Assembly (NCBI GenBank): GCA_002471665.1
Contig: DKQK01000057.1
Coordinates: forward strand, 68,919 to 132,918
DNA length: 64,000 nt
Direction of reading: 5' to 3'
Source: Gammaproteobacteria bacterium UBA7310
GTDB taxonomy: Bacteria; Pseudomonadota; Gammaproteobacteria; Pseudomonadales; Ketobacteraceae
This document shows positions 34,412 to 43,086 of this stretch, in pieces. The translations under genes were made by a program, and so were the position numbers. The notes beneath the pieces were generated by a model. It did not search any database. It saw nothing but the letters and a program-made list of their open reading frames with translations, and was not told where the DNA came from. How positions within the stretch are numbered: position 1 is the first letter of the stretch; every line of letters begins with the position of its first letter.

Positions 34412-35308
34412 TCAGTGGCTACGGGAAACAATGTAATCCGCCAGCGAGCGCAATGGGTCTGCCTGTGGGCTGAAGTCGGTAAGCGCGGCCACCGCTTTGT
34501 GGCAGAGATCACGGGCCAGCTGGCGGGCCTGCTCCAGCCCCAGAATGCTGGGGTAGGTGGCTTTGGCCAAGGCCTGATCAGCGCCCTGCTGCTTGCCCAG
34601 TAACTCTGTTTCACCGATCACGTCCAGGATGTCATCCTGGACCTGGAAGGCGAGGCCCACGGCCTGGGCGTAGCGATCCAGCGCCAACAGCTCTGTGTCG
34701 GATACGCCGGGACAGGTCAATGCCCCCATGGCCACGCTGGCCCGAATCAGGCAGCCGGTCTTGTGCTGGTGGATGGTTTCCAGTTCCTGCAGGGTCAGGG
34801 TTTCGCCTTCTGCAGCCAGATCCAGTGCCTGGCCCCCGGCCATGCCCTGGGTGCCGCTGTTGGTGGCCAGTAACTGAATCAGGCGCAGTCGGGTTGTGTC
34901 GCTGTGCGTAATGGGTGAGCACGCCAGCACTTCAAACGCCAGGCATTGCAGGGCATCCCCGGCCAGAATGGCGGTGGCCTCATCAAAGGCGATGTGGCAG
35001 GTGGGTTTGCCCCGCCGCAGGGCGTCATTATCCATGGCCGGCAGGTCGTCGTGCACCAGTGAGTAGGAGTGCACCATTTCCAGGGCGGCGGCCACATCGT
35101 CCGCCTGGTGATGGTCGCCGCCGACCGCCGTCGCCGCCGCGTAGGCCAGCACCGGGCGTATCCGCTTGCCACCGTTGAAGGTGGCGTAATGCATGGCGTC
35201 CACCAGAGTAGGTGCCAGGCCGTTCTGTTGTTTGAGCCAGTATTCCAGGCGTTGATTGACTTGCTGTTGGCAAGCGGCAAGGTACTGTTGCAGATCAAAC
35301 GCGCTCAT
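34412..35308 (-). CDS. ispA: Farnesyl diphosphate synthase
   Basis: A 298-residue trans-isoprenyl diphosphate synthase. The first Asp-rich motif is DDLPAMDND and the second DDILD, as in bacterial FPP synthases. It condenses dimethylallyl or geranyl diphosphate with isopentenyl diphosphate. The start codon directly follows the xseB stop, so the two are coupled. It is followed by dxs after about 110 bases. Confidence 0.97.
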   Translation of the reverse strand: MSAFDLQQYLAACQQQVNQRLEYWLKQQNGLAPTLVDAMHYATFNGGKRIRPVLAYAAATAVGGDHHQADDVAAALEMVHSYSLVHDDLPAMDNDALRRGKPTCHIAFDEATAILAGDALQCLAFEVLACSPITHSDTTRLRLIQLLATNSGTQGMAGGQALDLAAEGETLTLQELETIHQHKTGCLIRASVAMGALTCPGVSDTELLALDRYAQAVGLAFQVQDDILDVIGETELLGKQQGADQALAKATYPSILGLEQARQLARDLCHKAVAALTDFSPQADPLRSLADYIVSRSH

Positions 35309-35551
35309 TTAGTCAGCGTCGTCCTCGGCAAAGGGAGTCAATTCCTCGTCGCCGTTTTGCTGCAGCAGAATGTCCACCTTCTGTTGCGCTTCCCGCAATG
35401 CCTGTTGGCACTCTTTGGTGAGCTTGATGCCCTGTTCGAAGGCTTCCAGGGATTTTTCCAGGGTCATGTCGCCACCTTCCATGGATTCCACCAGTTGTTC
35501 CAGGGTTTGCAGTGACTTTTCGAAGTCGATAGCGGTTTTTTTCTTCGCCAT
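35309..35551 (-). CDS. xseB: Exodeoxyribonuclease VII small subunit
   Basis: An 80-residue helical protein, partner of XseA in degrading single-stranded DNA. FEKSLQTLEQLVESMEGGDM and LEKSLEAFEQGI are the family signature. ATG 35551 is chosen because AGGAG lies five bases upstream and it opens with MAKKKT; a longer frame reaching 35641 lacks support. The acidic tail (EDDAD) is common in this family. Confidence 0.96.
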   Translation of the reverse strand: MAKKKTAIDFEKSLQTLEQLVESMEGGDMTLEKSLEAFEQGIKLTKECQQALREAQQKVDILLQQNGDEELTPFAEDDAD

Positions 35552-35755
35552 GGGGGCTCCTGATTGCGGGGCAATACATGCTTTCCGGATGAGGGCGCAA
35601 GTTTCGGCCATCGTGCTGGCGAGGTCAATGCGCGGCCACAATAAATCACAATCCGTCCTGTTTGCGGAATTTCTCCAATTCCTGTCTAGACTTACTGGTA
35701 TAGGCCACTCAAGTAACGTGTGTTGAATGTTTTTTAGACAGTTTGGAGTAGGGGT

Positions 35756-36517
35756 GTGGATCTAGCGACCCTCATAGGATTAATCGGTGCGCTGGTGATT
35801 GTGGTGATGGCCATGGTTACCGGCGGCGATGTCCTGATTTTCGTGAACGTGCCGTCCCTGTTGATTGTATTTGGGGGCACTATTTTTGCGGTAATGGCCA
35901 AGTATTCCCTGGGCCAGTTTCTGGGTGCCATGAAGGTCATGGGCAAATCCTTCAAGTTCAAGCTGTCTTCGCCGGAAGAAATCATTGTGGAGGTGGTTGA
36001 GCTGGCGGACGTGGCCCGCAAAGGCGGTTTGCTGTCCCTGGAAGGCAAAGAGGTTTCCAACGATTTTCTGCAAAAGGGCATTCAGTTGCTGGTGGATGGT
36101 CACGATCCTGAAGTGGTGAAGAGCATCCTCAGCAAGGACATGCGGGAAGGCATCGCCCGCCATACCATTGGCAAGGCGATATTCCTCAACATCGGTGACA
36201 CGGCCCCTGCCATGGGCATGATCGGTACACTGATCGGGTTGGTGCAGATGCTGTCGGCCATGGACGATCCCAAGGCCATCGGTCCGGCCATGGCGGTGGC
36301 GCTGCTGACCACTTTGTACGGTGCCATGATTGCCAATATGTTTGCGCTGCCGGTGGCGGATAAGGTGGCGCTTCGTTCTGAAGAAGAAGCCCGAATCCAA
36401 TCCATGATCATTGATGCTCTGTTGGCCATTCAGGCGGGTCAGAACCCGCGGGTGATCCAGGGGCTGCTGAAGACCTATCTGCCCGCCTCCAGGCGCGCCA
36501 GTGAAGGCGAGGAATAA
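35756..36517 (+). CDS. pomA: Flagellar stator protein PomA/MotA type
   Basis: A 253-residue four-helix stator subunit. The helix 3-4 region, DTAPAMGMIGTLIGLVQML, is typical of the Na+-type PomA, and the cytoplasmic loop has the charged residues (RSEEEARIQ) that contact the rotor. With PomB it forms the ion channel that drives flagellar rotation. The start is GTG 35756, with GGAG eight bases upstream. The next gene, pomB, starts 12 bases after its stop. Sodium coupling is inferred from sequence type only. Confidence 0.93.
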   Translation: MDLATLIGLIGALVIVVMAMVTGGDVLIFVNVPSLLIVFGGTIFAVMAKYSLGQFLGAMKVMGKSFKFKLSSPEEIIVEVVELADVARKGGLLSLEGKEVSNDFLQKGIQLLVDGHDPEVVKSILSKDMREGIARHTIGKAIFLNIGDTAPAMGMIGTLIGLVQMLSAMDDPKAIGPAMAVALLTTLYGAMIANMFALPVADKVALRSEEEARIQSMIIDALLAIQAGQNPRVIQGLLKTYLPASRRASEGEE

Positions 36518-36529
36518 CGGAGATTCGCC

Positions 36530-37723
36530 ATGGCCGACGAAGAAGAATGCGAATGCCCTGAATGCCCGAAAGGGCTACCTGCCTATCTGGCCACCTTTGC
36601 CGATCTGATGTCGCTGCTGATGTGTTTCTTTGTTCTGCTGCTGGCGTTCTCGGAGATGGATGTGCAGAAATACAAGCAGGTGGCCGGCTCCATGAAAGAA
36701 GCGTTCGGGGTGCAGGATAAGGTCAAGCTGAAGGAGGTTCCCAAAGGAACTTCCATCATTGCCCAGGAGTTTTCCCCCGGCCGGCCGCAGCCCACGCCGC
36801 TCAATGAGGTGCGCCAGTCCACCAGTGAAACCATGAACAACACCCTGGAAGTGCTGTGCTCTCCGGGTAAAAGTGAGCAACGGGAGGATGCCCAGGATCA
36901 GTCCACCAGCGCCTCCGATCACTCCGCTGAAATTCTGGAACGGCTGGTGTCCATGACCCAGGCGGACGCGGTGGAAGTGGCCTCAATGATGAAGCAGGAT
37001 ATCCAGAGCGGGGCCGTGGAAGTGGAAACCCGTAATCGCAGGATTGTCATCCGGGTCAAGGAGCAGGGTTCGTTTCCCAGTGGTTCCGCCACCCTGCGCC
37101 GGGATTTTGTGCCGATCATGGATAAAATCCGCGATGCCATCAAAGACATCGATGGTATTTATTCGGTGGAGGGGCACACCGATGATCTGCCCATCTCCAC
37201 CACCCGTTTTCGTTCCAACTGGGAGTTGTCTTCGGCGCGGGCGGTCTCGGTGGCTCATGAACTGATGAAAGATGGGGGTATGGAGCCGGCTAAATTCACC
37301 GTAAAGGGTTTCGCCGATACCAAACCCATGGTGCCCAATGATGATGACGCAAGCCGGGCCCGCAACCGGCGTGTGGAGATCGTGATTGAACAGGGTACTG
37401 AGGATGAGAAATATCTGTCAGGTGAGGAACCGCTGCCGGAGGACCCGGAGTTCAACACCAGGTTGTTGAAAGAGGCGGGGATTGAAAATCTGGACGGCTT
37501 TGAATTGTTGTCGGGGGATGAAGCGGATCAACAAACCAGTGAGGCCAAGGGAGTCATCAGCGTGCTGGATTCTGAGCAGCCGCCCGCTGAAACCAGTGCC
37601 GATCAGCGCCCCGGCGAGGGTGAGCCGCAGCAGGATGGCCCCGCGTCGCAATCCCCCTTTGATCTGTCGGTGGATCCATTTGCCCCCCGCCAGGAAGATA
37701 AGTCGCAGGACGAATTTTTTTAG
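36530..37723 (+). CDS. pomB: Flagellar stator protein PomB/MotB type with long C-terminal tail
   Basis: A 397-residue stator subunit. A short cytoplasmic N-terminus rich in Glu and Cys (EECECPECP) precedes the single helix with the ion-binding Asp in ATFADLMSLL. A plug/linker region follows, then an OmpA-like peptidoglycan-binding domain (about 165-285) with EGHTDDLP and the RNRRVEI end. Beyond it lies an unusual tail of about 110 residues, acidic and Gln/Pro-rich, low in complexity. Typical PomB is nearer 310 residues. ATG 36530 is preceded by GGAG. A stem-loop 17 bases after the stop probably ends the operon. Confidence 0.93.
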   Translation: MADEEECECPECPKGLPAYLATFADLMSLLMCFFVLLLAFSEMDVQKYKQVAGSMKEAFGVQDKVKLKEVPKGTSIIAQEFSPGRPQPTPLNEVRQSTSETMNNTLEVLCSPGKSEQREDAQDQSTSASDHSAEILERLVSMTQADAVEVASMMKQDIQSGAVEVETRNRRIVIRVKEQGSFPSGSATLRRDFVPIMDKIRDAIKDIDGIYSVEGHTDDLPISTTRFRSNWELSSARAVSVAHELMKDGGMEPAKFTVKGFADTKPMVPNDDDASRARNRRVEIVIEQGTEDEKYLSGEEPLPEDPEFNTRLLKEAGIENLDGFELLSGDEADQQTSEAKGVISVLDSEQPPAETSADQRPGEGEPQQDGPASQSPFDLSVDPFAPRQEDKSQDEFF

Positions 37724-37740
37724 GTAAAGGGCGGGCCTTG

Positions 37741-37766
37741 CCATACCCTATTACGGCGGGGTATGG
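37741..37766 (+). terminator. Terminator-like stem-loop after pomB
   Basis: CCATACCC pairs perfectly with GGGTATGG (8 bp) around a ten-base loop, followed by TTTGGTCATTT. It overlaps an ATG at 37763 that could otherwise begin the AraC-type gene, which argues for the later start of that gene. Confidence 0.5.
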
Positions 37767-37798
37767 TTTGGTCATTTAGGGCCATCAGCGGACACCAT

Positions 37799-38887
37799 AT
37801 GGATCATCACCCCCACCCGAATTCCCCCCGGGAGCTGCCTGCCGAGCCGGAGCGCGAACTGGACAAGCTCAGTGCCAACGCTGTCTACGCTGCCTTGCTG
37901 GTGGAAATGCTGGTACAGCAGGGTATCCCGTTGGCGGAACTGCTGGCCGGCACCCACATCACCGTGGATGCCCTGCGTTCCCTGGAAGCCAGGCTCACGG
38001 CGCGCCAGTATCGGGCCTTGATCGAAAACGCGTTGCGCCTGTGCCCCGATCCCGCGTTGGGGTTTAAATTTGGATTCCAGTTGAAATTGTCCACCCACGG
38101 ATTTCTGGGCTTTGCGGCCATGAGTGCGGCGTCCCTGGGGGAGGCCCTGGAACTGGCGGTGAAATACTGCCGTACGCGCTTCGATTTCTTCGCCCTGGAG
38201 ATTTTCGAACAGGGTGGCTGCGTTATTCTACAGGTGGATGAGTTACTGAATATGGGCCGCTCCAGCGCGTTTCTGCTGGAATCCGTGATGGCCAGTTTCG
38301 GTACCATGAGCATCAACCTGCTGGGCGAGATACCCCGTGGGGTCAGCATCAAGCGAACCTGCGACAAACCACCGTATTTTGAGGCCATGGAAGACTGGTT
38401 TCCCCAGCGGGCGCCGGTGCACTTCAACCAATCCGTCAATCAATTGATATTCCAGAAAAGCCTGATGCAACGCCGGCTCAATTTGTCGGACCCCCTGGCC
38501 CGGCAATTGGCCGAAGCGCAATGCCAGCGGGAGCTGCAGACCATTCAAGTGGATGATGACCTGCTGTACCGTGTCCATCGGCTACTGAAAGAAGCGGAAC
38601 CGAACTACCCCAAACTGGACGAAGTAGCCTCCCGGCTGTACCTGTCTTCGCGTACTTTCAAGCGCCGGCTGCAGGCGGAAGGCACCACCTTTCAGTCAAT
38701 TCTGGATCGGGTGCGTATGCATCAGGCCAAGCAATTACTGACCGGGTCCAGGCAGTCAGTGGACGCCATTGCCTCGGCATTGGGGTATAGTGATGCCTCC
38801 AATTTCAGCCGTGCCTTTCGGCGCTGCGAGGGCATGACGCCGGCCCGTTACCGGCGCGAACACGTTAACAACAATCAGCAGCATTAA
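37799..38887 (+). CDS. AraC-family transcriptional regulator
   Basis: A 362-residue regulator. The N-terminal two thirds resemble the arabinose-binding-type ligand domain of OruR/QuiR-like regulators, and the C-terminal AraC HTH pair spans about 270-360 (LSSRTFKRRLQ and the second helix-turn-helix with ALGYSDASNFSRAFRR). ATG 37799 is preferred because the earlier in-frame ATG 37763 lies within a terminator-like hairpin; that longer form would be 374 residues. It precedes the unrecognised 340-residue gene by 20 bases on the same strand and may regulate it or be co-transcribed. The ligand is unknown. Confidence 0.85.
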   Translation: MDHHPHPNSPRELPAEPERELDKLSANAVYAALLVEMLVQQGIPLAELLAGTHITVDALRSLEARLTARQYRALIENALRLCPDPALGFKFGFQLKLSTHGFLGFAAMSAASLGEALELAVKYCRTRFDFFALEIFEQGGCVILQVDELLNMGRSSAFLLESVMASFGTMSINLLGEIPRGVSIKRTCDKPPYFEAMEDWFPQRAPVHFNQSVNQLIFQKSLMQRRLNLSDPLARQLAEAQCQRELQTIQVDDDLLYRVHRLLKEAEPNYPKLDEVASRLYLSSRTFKRRLQAEGTTFQSILDRVRMHQAKQLLTGSRQSVDAIASALGYSDASNFSRAFRRCEGMTPARYRREHVNNNQQH

Positions 38888-38907
38888 ATCGTTTTTGAGG
38901 GGAAACT

Positions 38908-39930
38908 ATGACCGACCAAACCGAACTGGCCAACAAGCTTCAGGAAGCGCACGTGCAGTTTCTGCTGGGCCGTTTACAGGATGAGGGGCTGGCCGCCAGC
39001 ATCGACCGCGAATTGGCCGCAGCCTGGGAATGGGGTGCCGGCGTATCGTTGAACGATATTCTGGATCGTGAGTTACTGATCACAACCATTTGTCGATTGG
39101 TGGAAACCGCACCCTTTAATCAGGAGCTGCGGGCCATCGTGGTGAAAAGCGTGATTACCGGTATTCAGGCGGAATTCAACGATGGTGCCACGGTTCAGAG
39201 CCTGGTGCCGAAAGCGGAATACGACAAAGCCATCGCCCACTACGCCCAGTTTGAAAAAATCCGGGTGGATGTGATTCGTATGATCCTGGAAAGCCCCATC
39301 TACAGCGAGCTGATTACAGACGTGCTGTATCACGGCATCAAGGATTACATCACCACGGAAAATGTGGTGGTGAAAAAGGTGCCCGGCATGGGTGCCCTGA
39401 TGAAGGCGGGAGCCAAAAGCCTGAACCGAGCCATGCCCAATCTGGAAAATGCGGCAGAAGGCACCATCAAAAAGTTCATTACCGGTAACCTGCGCAGCTC
39501 TGTTGAGCTTAGCGAAAAGATCCTCAACAACGCCTTGTCGGAAAACAACATCAAGACCATCGCCGACCATTTCTGGAAAACCGTCAGCGAGAAGGATTTC
39601 TCCAAGTTCAAGAACTACGTTACGGATGAGGACATCGACAACACCATTGCCATTGGTGATGAGCTGTGGAGCGAAGTGCGTAAGGCTGAGTATCTGCACA
39701 ACATGATTGCGGCCATCGTCAACCATATTCTGGATGAGAACGGGGACAAGAAACTGGCGCAGCTGGTAGATGAGATCGGATACACCCAGGAGTACGTGGC
39801 CAATGAGCTGAAACAGATTCTGCCGGGCACCCTGGGGCGGGAGGCCTTGTGGAATTTCCTGGAAGCACGGGTGCGGGCTAATATGGCGGATTTCTACGGC
39901 AGCGAGGCGTTCACCCAGGCACTGGGTTGA
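38908..39930 (+). CDS. Conserved-looking protein of unknown function
   Basis: A 340-residue soluble protein that I do not recognise. It is predicted mostly helical with no signal peptide, no membrane helix and no Cys-rich or nucleotide-binding motif. Charged heptad-like stretches occur near 90-130 and 190-240, and a KKVPGMGALMKAG segment near 155-170 could be amphipathic. A good Shine-Dalgarno (GAGGGG) precedes ATG 38908. Codon use looks like that of its neighbours. It follows the AraC-type regulator by 20 bases, suggesting co-transcription. Confidence 0.8.
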   Translation: MTDQTELANKLQEAHVQFLLGRLQDEGLAASIDRELAAAWEWGAGVSLNDILDRELLITTICRLVETAPFNQELRAIVVKSVITGIQAEFNDGATVQSLVPKAEYDKAIAHYAQFEKIRVDVIRMILESPIYSELITDVLYHGIKDYITTENVVVKKVPGMGALMKAGAKSLNRAMPNLENAAEGTIKKFITGNLRSSVELSEKILNNALSENNIKTIADHFWKTVSEKDFSKFKNYVTDEDIDNTIAIGDELWSEVRKAEYLHNMIAAIVNHILDENGDKKLAQLVDEIGYTQEYVANELKQILPGTLGREALWNFLEARVRANMADFYGSEAFTQALG

Positions 39931-40184
39931 CCCAGGCAGCAACGGCAACCGCTCCGGCAAGGATGAGCAGCCCGCTGGCAAATCTTCGCCAGGAGCGCTT
40001 CGGGGTTTGGTGATTTTGTGATCAGTTTGCCCCGGTTGAAGCGGCATTTTCAGCCACGGTGACCGCGTTTGCCAAAAGCGGCGGACCTGGCAATGAGTTT
40101 GCATTTGTATGTCGGTACACGGGTATACAAAAGAGCCTGTCCCTTCATGGGGGGCTCCGGGATATCGCAAACAGGGAGCGAAAC

Positions 40185-40943
40185 ATGCAGCGCGTGTCCT
40201 CGAAGTTGAAAAGCTGGTGGCAACAGAAAAATTCCGCCAAACCCCTCAATACGCAAGCCGTGCCGGAAGAGATCATGCATCTGTTCCGGCTGCGGCGCGA
40301 GCACAGCCTGTTGCAGGCCCGCTTTAACGGTGTGGACGACGTGTTTCAGTCGCTGTTGCTGGAAGTGGATCTGGAACAGAATCAACTGCTGCTGGACGAG
40401 CCTTTTCCGCACCGCTTTCCGGTGCAGTACTGGGTGGGGCGCCGCATTGTGGTGTCCACCAGCGAGGGTGGCCTGGCGACCCGGTTTGAAAGCCGGGTCA
40501 GTGCCAGCATGGGGTTGGATCAGGGTAATGCGCTGGTGCTGGAAATGCCCCGCAGTATCATGGCGGCCCAGCGACGTAACAGTTTCCGAGTGGCGGTGAG
40601 TGGACGCATGCCGGTGGATGCGGTGGTGCGGGTGCCCGAACAGGGTAATCTGGCGGTGCGGGTACTGGATCTGTCGGCCTCCGGTATACGGCTGGCGATC
40701 CCCGGTGAGCTGGATGCTCTGGCGCAGGATACCCGCCTGGCGCTGCGTCTGGGCGCGGAAACACCACTGGTCAGCCAGCTGTCGGTGCGTTACATGCAGC
40801 CATCGCAGCAGGAGCAGGATTGCACCGAAGTGGGCGCTCAGTTTACCGGCATGAACAGCAGTCAGTGCAAAGTCATCGAACGCTTTCTGGTGCGGATGCA
40901 GCGAAGCCAGCGGCAGCGGGAGTTGGAAGCCGGTCTGGTGTAG
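40185..40943 (+). CDS. PilZ-domain c-di-GMP receptor, YcgR-like
   Basis: A 252-residue two-domain protein. The N-terminal part (about 25-120) resembles the YcgR flagellar-brake domain, and the C-terminal PilZ domain (about 125-240) has both c-di-GMP-binding motifs intact: RRNSFR and DLSASG. YcgR-type proteins slow or bias the flagellar motor by binding stator or rotor proteins. ATG 40185 is chosen because GGGAG lies about six bases upstream; the open frame extends back to 40059 without a ribosome site. Two genes upstream lie the regulator and unknown protein, and further left the stator genes pomAB. Confidence 0.9.
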   Translation: MQRVSSKLKSWWQQKNSAKPLNTQAVPEEIMHLFRLRREHSLLQARFNGVDDVFQSLLLEVDLEQNQLLLDEPFPHRFPVQYWVGRRIVVSTSEGGLATRFESRVSASMGLDQGNALVLEMPRSIMAAQRRNSFRVAVSGRMPVDAVVRVPEQGNLAVRVLDLSASGIRLAIPGELDALAQDTRLALRLGAETPLVSQLSVRYMQPSQQEQDCTEVGAQFTGMNSSQCKVIERFLVRMQRSQRQRELEAGLV

Positions 40944-41012
40944 TGTTCACACGACGCCCGCAGACCCAGGCGGGGGATGACGGGCTCAACACCCCGCGTT
41001 TGACGGAGGCTG

Positions 41013-41276
41013 CTAGGAAACGGGGTCGGTTTCCGGCAGGGTGATGTTTAACTCCAGAACCGCACAATCGTCGTTTTGATCCAGGGCCACCGAGACCATT
41101 TCATCGGTAATCGGAACGTACTTGCTGATCACCGCCACCAGATCCCGCTGCAGTGCGGGCAGGTAATCGGGCTGGTCACGAGCGGTCCGCTCGTGGGCCA
41201 CAATAATCTGCAAACGTTCTTTGGCGACACTGGCCGTGCTTTTCTTTTTGGTTTTGAAGAATTCCAGTAAGCTCAT
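41013..41276 (-). CDS. minE: Cell division topological specificity factor MinE
   Basis: An 87-residue MinE. It has the N-terminal membrane-targeting and anti-MinCD region (LLEFFKTKKKSTASVAKERL) and the dimerising topological domain. It stimulates MinD ATPase and drives pole-to-pole oscillation. Its ATG overlaps the minD stop (TAATG). Last gene of minCDE. Confidence 0.97.
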   Translation of the reverse strand: MSLLEFFKTKKKSTASVAKERLQIIVAHERTARDQPDYLPALQRDLVAVISKYVPITDEMVSVALDQNDDCAVLELNITLPETDPVS

Positions 41277-42088
41277 TACCGCCCTCCAAACATTCTCGAC
41301 AGCAGGCCTTTTTTACTGGCACTGAGAAAACGGTGTTCAATGTCTTCGCCCAGCAGGCGGCGCACCGCGTCATCGTAGGCCTGGCCGGCATCGCTCTCAT
41401 CATCCAGAATCACCGGTTGCCCCTGGTTGGAGGCAGACAACACCGCCTTCGATTCCGGGATAACCCCCAGCAGTGGAATGGAGAGGATTTCTTCCACGTC
41501 TTTCACACTCAGCATTTCGCCCCGTTCCACCCGTTCCGGACTGTAGCGGGTCAGCAGCAGGTGTTCCTTAACCGGTTCCTCGCCTTTTTCCGCGCGCAGG
41601 GTTTTGCTCTGCAGGATGCCCAGTATGCGATCGGAATCGCGCACCGACGATACCTCAGGGTTGGTCACCACCACAGCCTGATCGGCGAAATACATTGCCA
41701 TGTGGGCGCCTTTCTCGATACCCGCAGGTGAGTCGCAGATGATGTAGTCATAGGTCTTTTTCATCTCATCCAGTACTTTCTGCACACCTTCCTGGGTGAG
41801 GGCGTCTTTGTCGCGGGTCTGGGATGCGGGCAGAATGCTGAGATTCTCCACCCGCTTATCCTTGATCAGGGCCTGATTCAGATTGGCCTCGCCATTGATC
41901 ACATTGACGAAGTCGTACACCACGCGACGCTCACATCCCATGATCAGGTCGAGGTTGCGCAGGCCTACGTCAAAATCGATGATGGCGGTTTTATGGCCTT
42001 TCAAGGCCAGCCCCGTGCCAATGGCCGCGCTGGTTGTGGTTTTGCCAACGCCGCCCTTTCCTGAGGTCACCACGATAATCTCTGCCAA
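41276..42088 (-). CDS. minD: Septum site-determining ATPase MinD
   Basis: A 270-residue ParA/MinD ATPase with the deviant Walker A motif GKGGVGKTT and a C-terminal amphipathic membrane-targeting helix (KKGLLSRMFGGR). It recruits MinC to the membrane and oscillates under MinE. The start codon is TTG 42088, preceded by GAGG eight bases upstream; no in-frame ATG lies nearby, and the encoded N-terminus (MAEIIVVTSGKGG) fits the family exactly. Confidence 0.97.
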   Translation of the reverse strand: MAEIIVVTSGKGGVGKTTTSAAIGTGLALKGHKTAIIDFDVGLRNLDLIMGCERRVVYDFVNVINGEANLNQALIKDKRVENLSILPASQTRDKDALTQEGVQKVLDEMKKTYDYIICDSPAGIEKGAHMAMYFADQAVVVTNPEVSSVRDSDRILGILQSKTLRAEKGEEPVKEHLLLTRYSPERVERGEMLSVKDVEEILSIPLLGVIPESKAVLSASNQGQPVILDDESDAGQAYDDAVRRLLGEDIEHRFLSASKKGLLSRMFGGR

Positions 42089-42108
42089 TGTCGTATCCTC
42101 TTTAATCG

Positions 42109-42891
42109 TTACAGTGGACTGATGATGAGTTGATCGCCTTCCAGCTCGGCCTTGATGGCCTGTTTCCAGAGTGAGCCTTGCAGGTCTTCGTTTACTTTAT
42201 AGTTGCCGGAAATGGAAATCAGTTCCGCTTCCAGGCTTTGACAGAAAATACGGGCGCTGTCATCACCCTTGACCCCCGCCAGTGCACGGCCGCGCAATGG
42301 GGCATACACATGAATATTGCCATCGGCGAGAATTTCGGCACCGGCACTCACCGGCGCCAATACCACCAGATCGCCGCCGGGGGCATAGATCTGCTGGCCT
42401 GAACGCACCGGGGTGGTGATCACCTTGTTGGCACTGATGGGTACTTCTATTTCCACTTCGCGTACTGCCACCGCCGTATCCGGCGCGGGCTCAGGTGAGC
42501 GGGTACTGATGCTGGCCGGAGGCAGGCTGGGCAGGCCGGCCACGTTGGCCGACAGCAGTTGCTCTTCGCTGCCGCCCCGCACCGCCACCGGGATCATGCC
42601 GTATTCACGACACAGTTCACCCAGCTCGATAAAGTCGATGAAATTATCGGCCGGGCATTTCTCCAGGCTCAGTATGACCGGGGTCTGTTGGAAAAAATCC
42701 GGTGCGCTGCTGACAGTGGAGGAGAGGGTGTCGTTGAAGCTCTTGTAGTCATAACGATAGAGCTCCAGGATGGTCATAGTGACCCGGCTGCCTTTCAATT
42801 TGAAACAAGCTTCCGAATCCAGTGCGGCTTCTGTGTCCTGCATAGGTCCCAGTTTTATTTTGTTTTTTCTGAACAACTCCAATTGGCTCAT
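42109..42891 (-). CDS. minC: Septum site-determining protein MinC
   Basis: A 260-residue FtsZ-assembly inhibitor. An N-terminal inhibitory domain (about 20-120) is followed by a linker and the right-handed beta-helix C-terminal domain (about 155-255) with YAPGGDLVVLAPVSAGAEI and HVYAPLRGRALAG, which binds MinD and forms copolymers. First gene of the min operon, 20 bases before minD. Confidence 0.96.
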   Translation of the reverse strand: MSQLELFRKNKIKLGPMQDTEAALDSEACFKLKGSRVTMTILELYRYDYKSFNDTLSSTVSSAPDFFQQTPVILSLEKCPADNFIDFIELGELCREYGMIPVAVRGGSEEQLLSANVAGLPSLPPASISTRSPEPAPDTAVAVREVEIEVPISANKVITTPVRSGQQIYAPGGDLVVLAPVSAGAEILADGNIHVYAPLRGRALAGVKGDDSARIFCQSLEAELISISGNYKVNEDLQGSLWKQAIKAELEGDQLIISPL

Positions 42892-43086
42892 GGTTTGAAG
42901 GCATCCTGTCCAGTGGATTTTGCGGTGACACCACCAGCGCCCTTATCGTGCTTGCAGAGCGGAAGTGACTGCCCACATTTTCAAACCATAACTAGCCCCA
43001 ATTGTATCAGAACTGGAAAATATTGAAGGGAAAAGTTTGCGAATTCGTGATCTTTTGTTGTGAAATTGAAAAAGCGCTTGAGAAAT

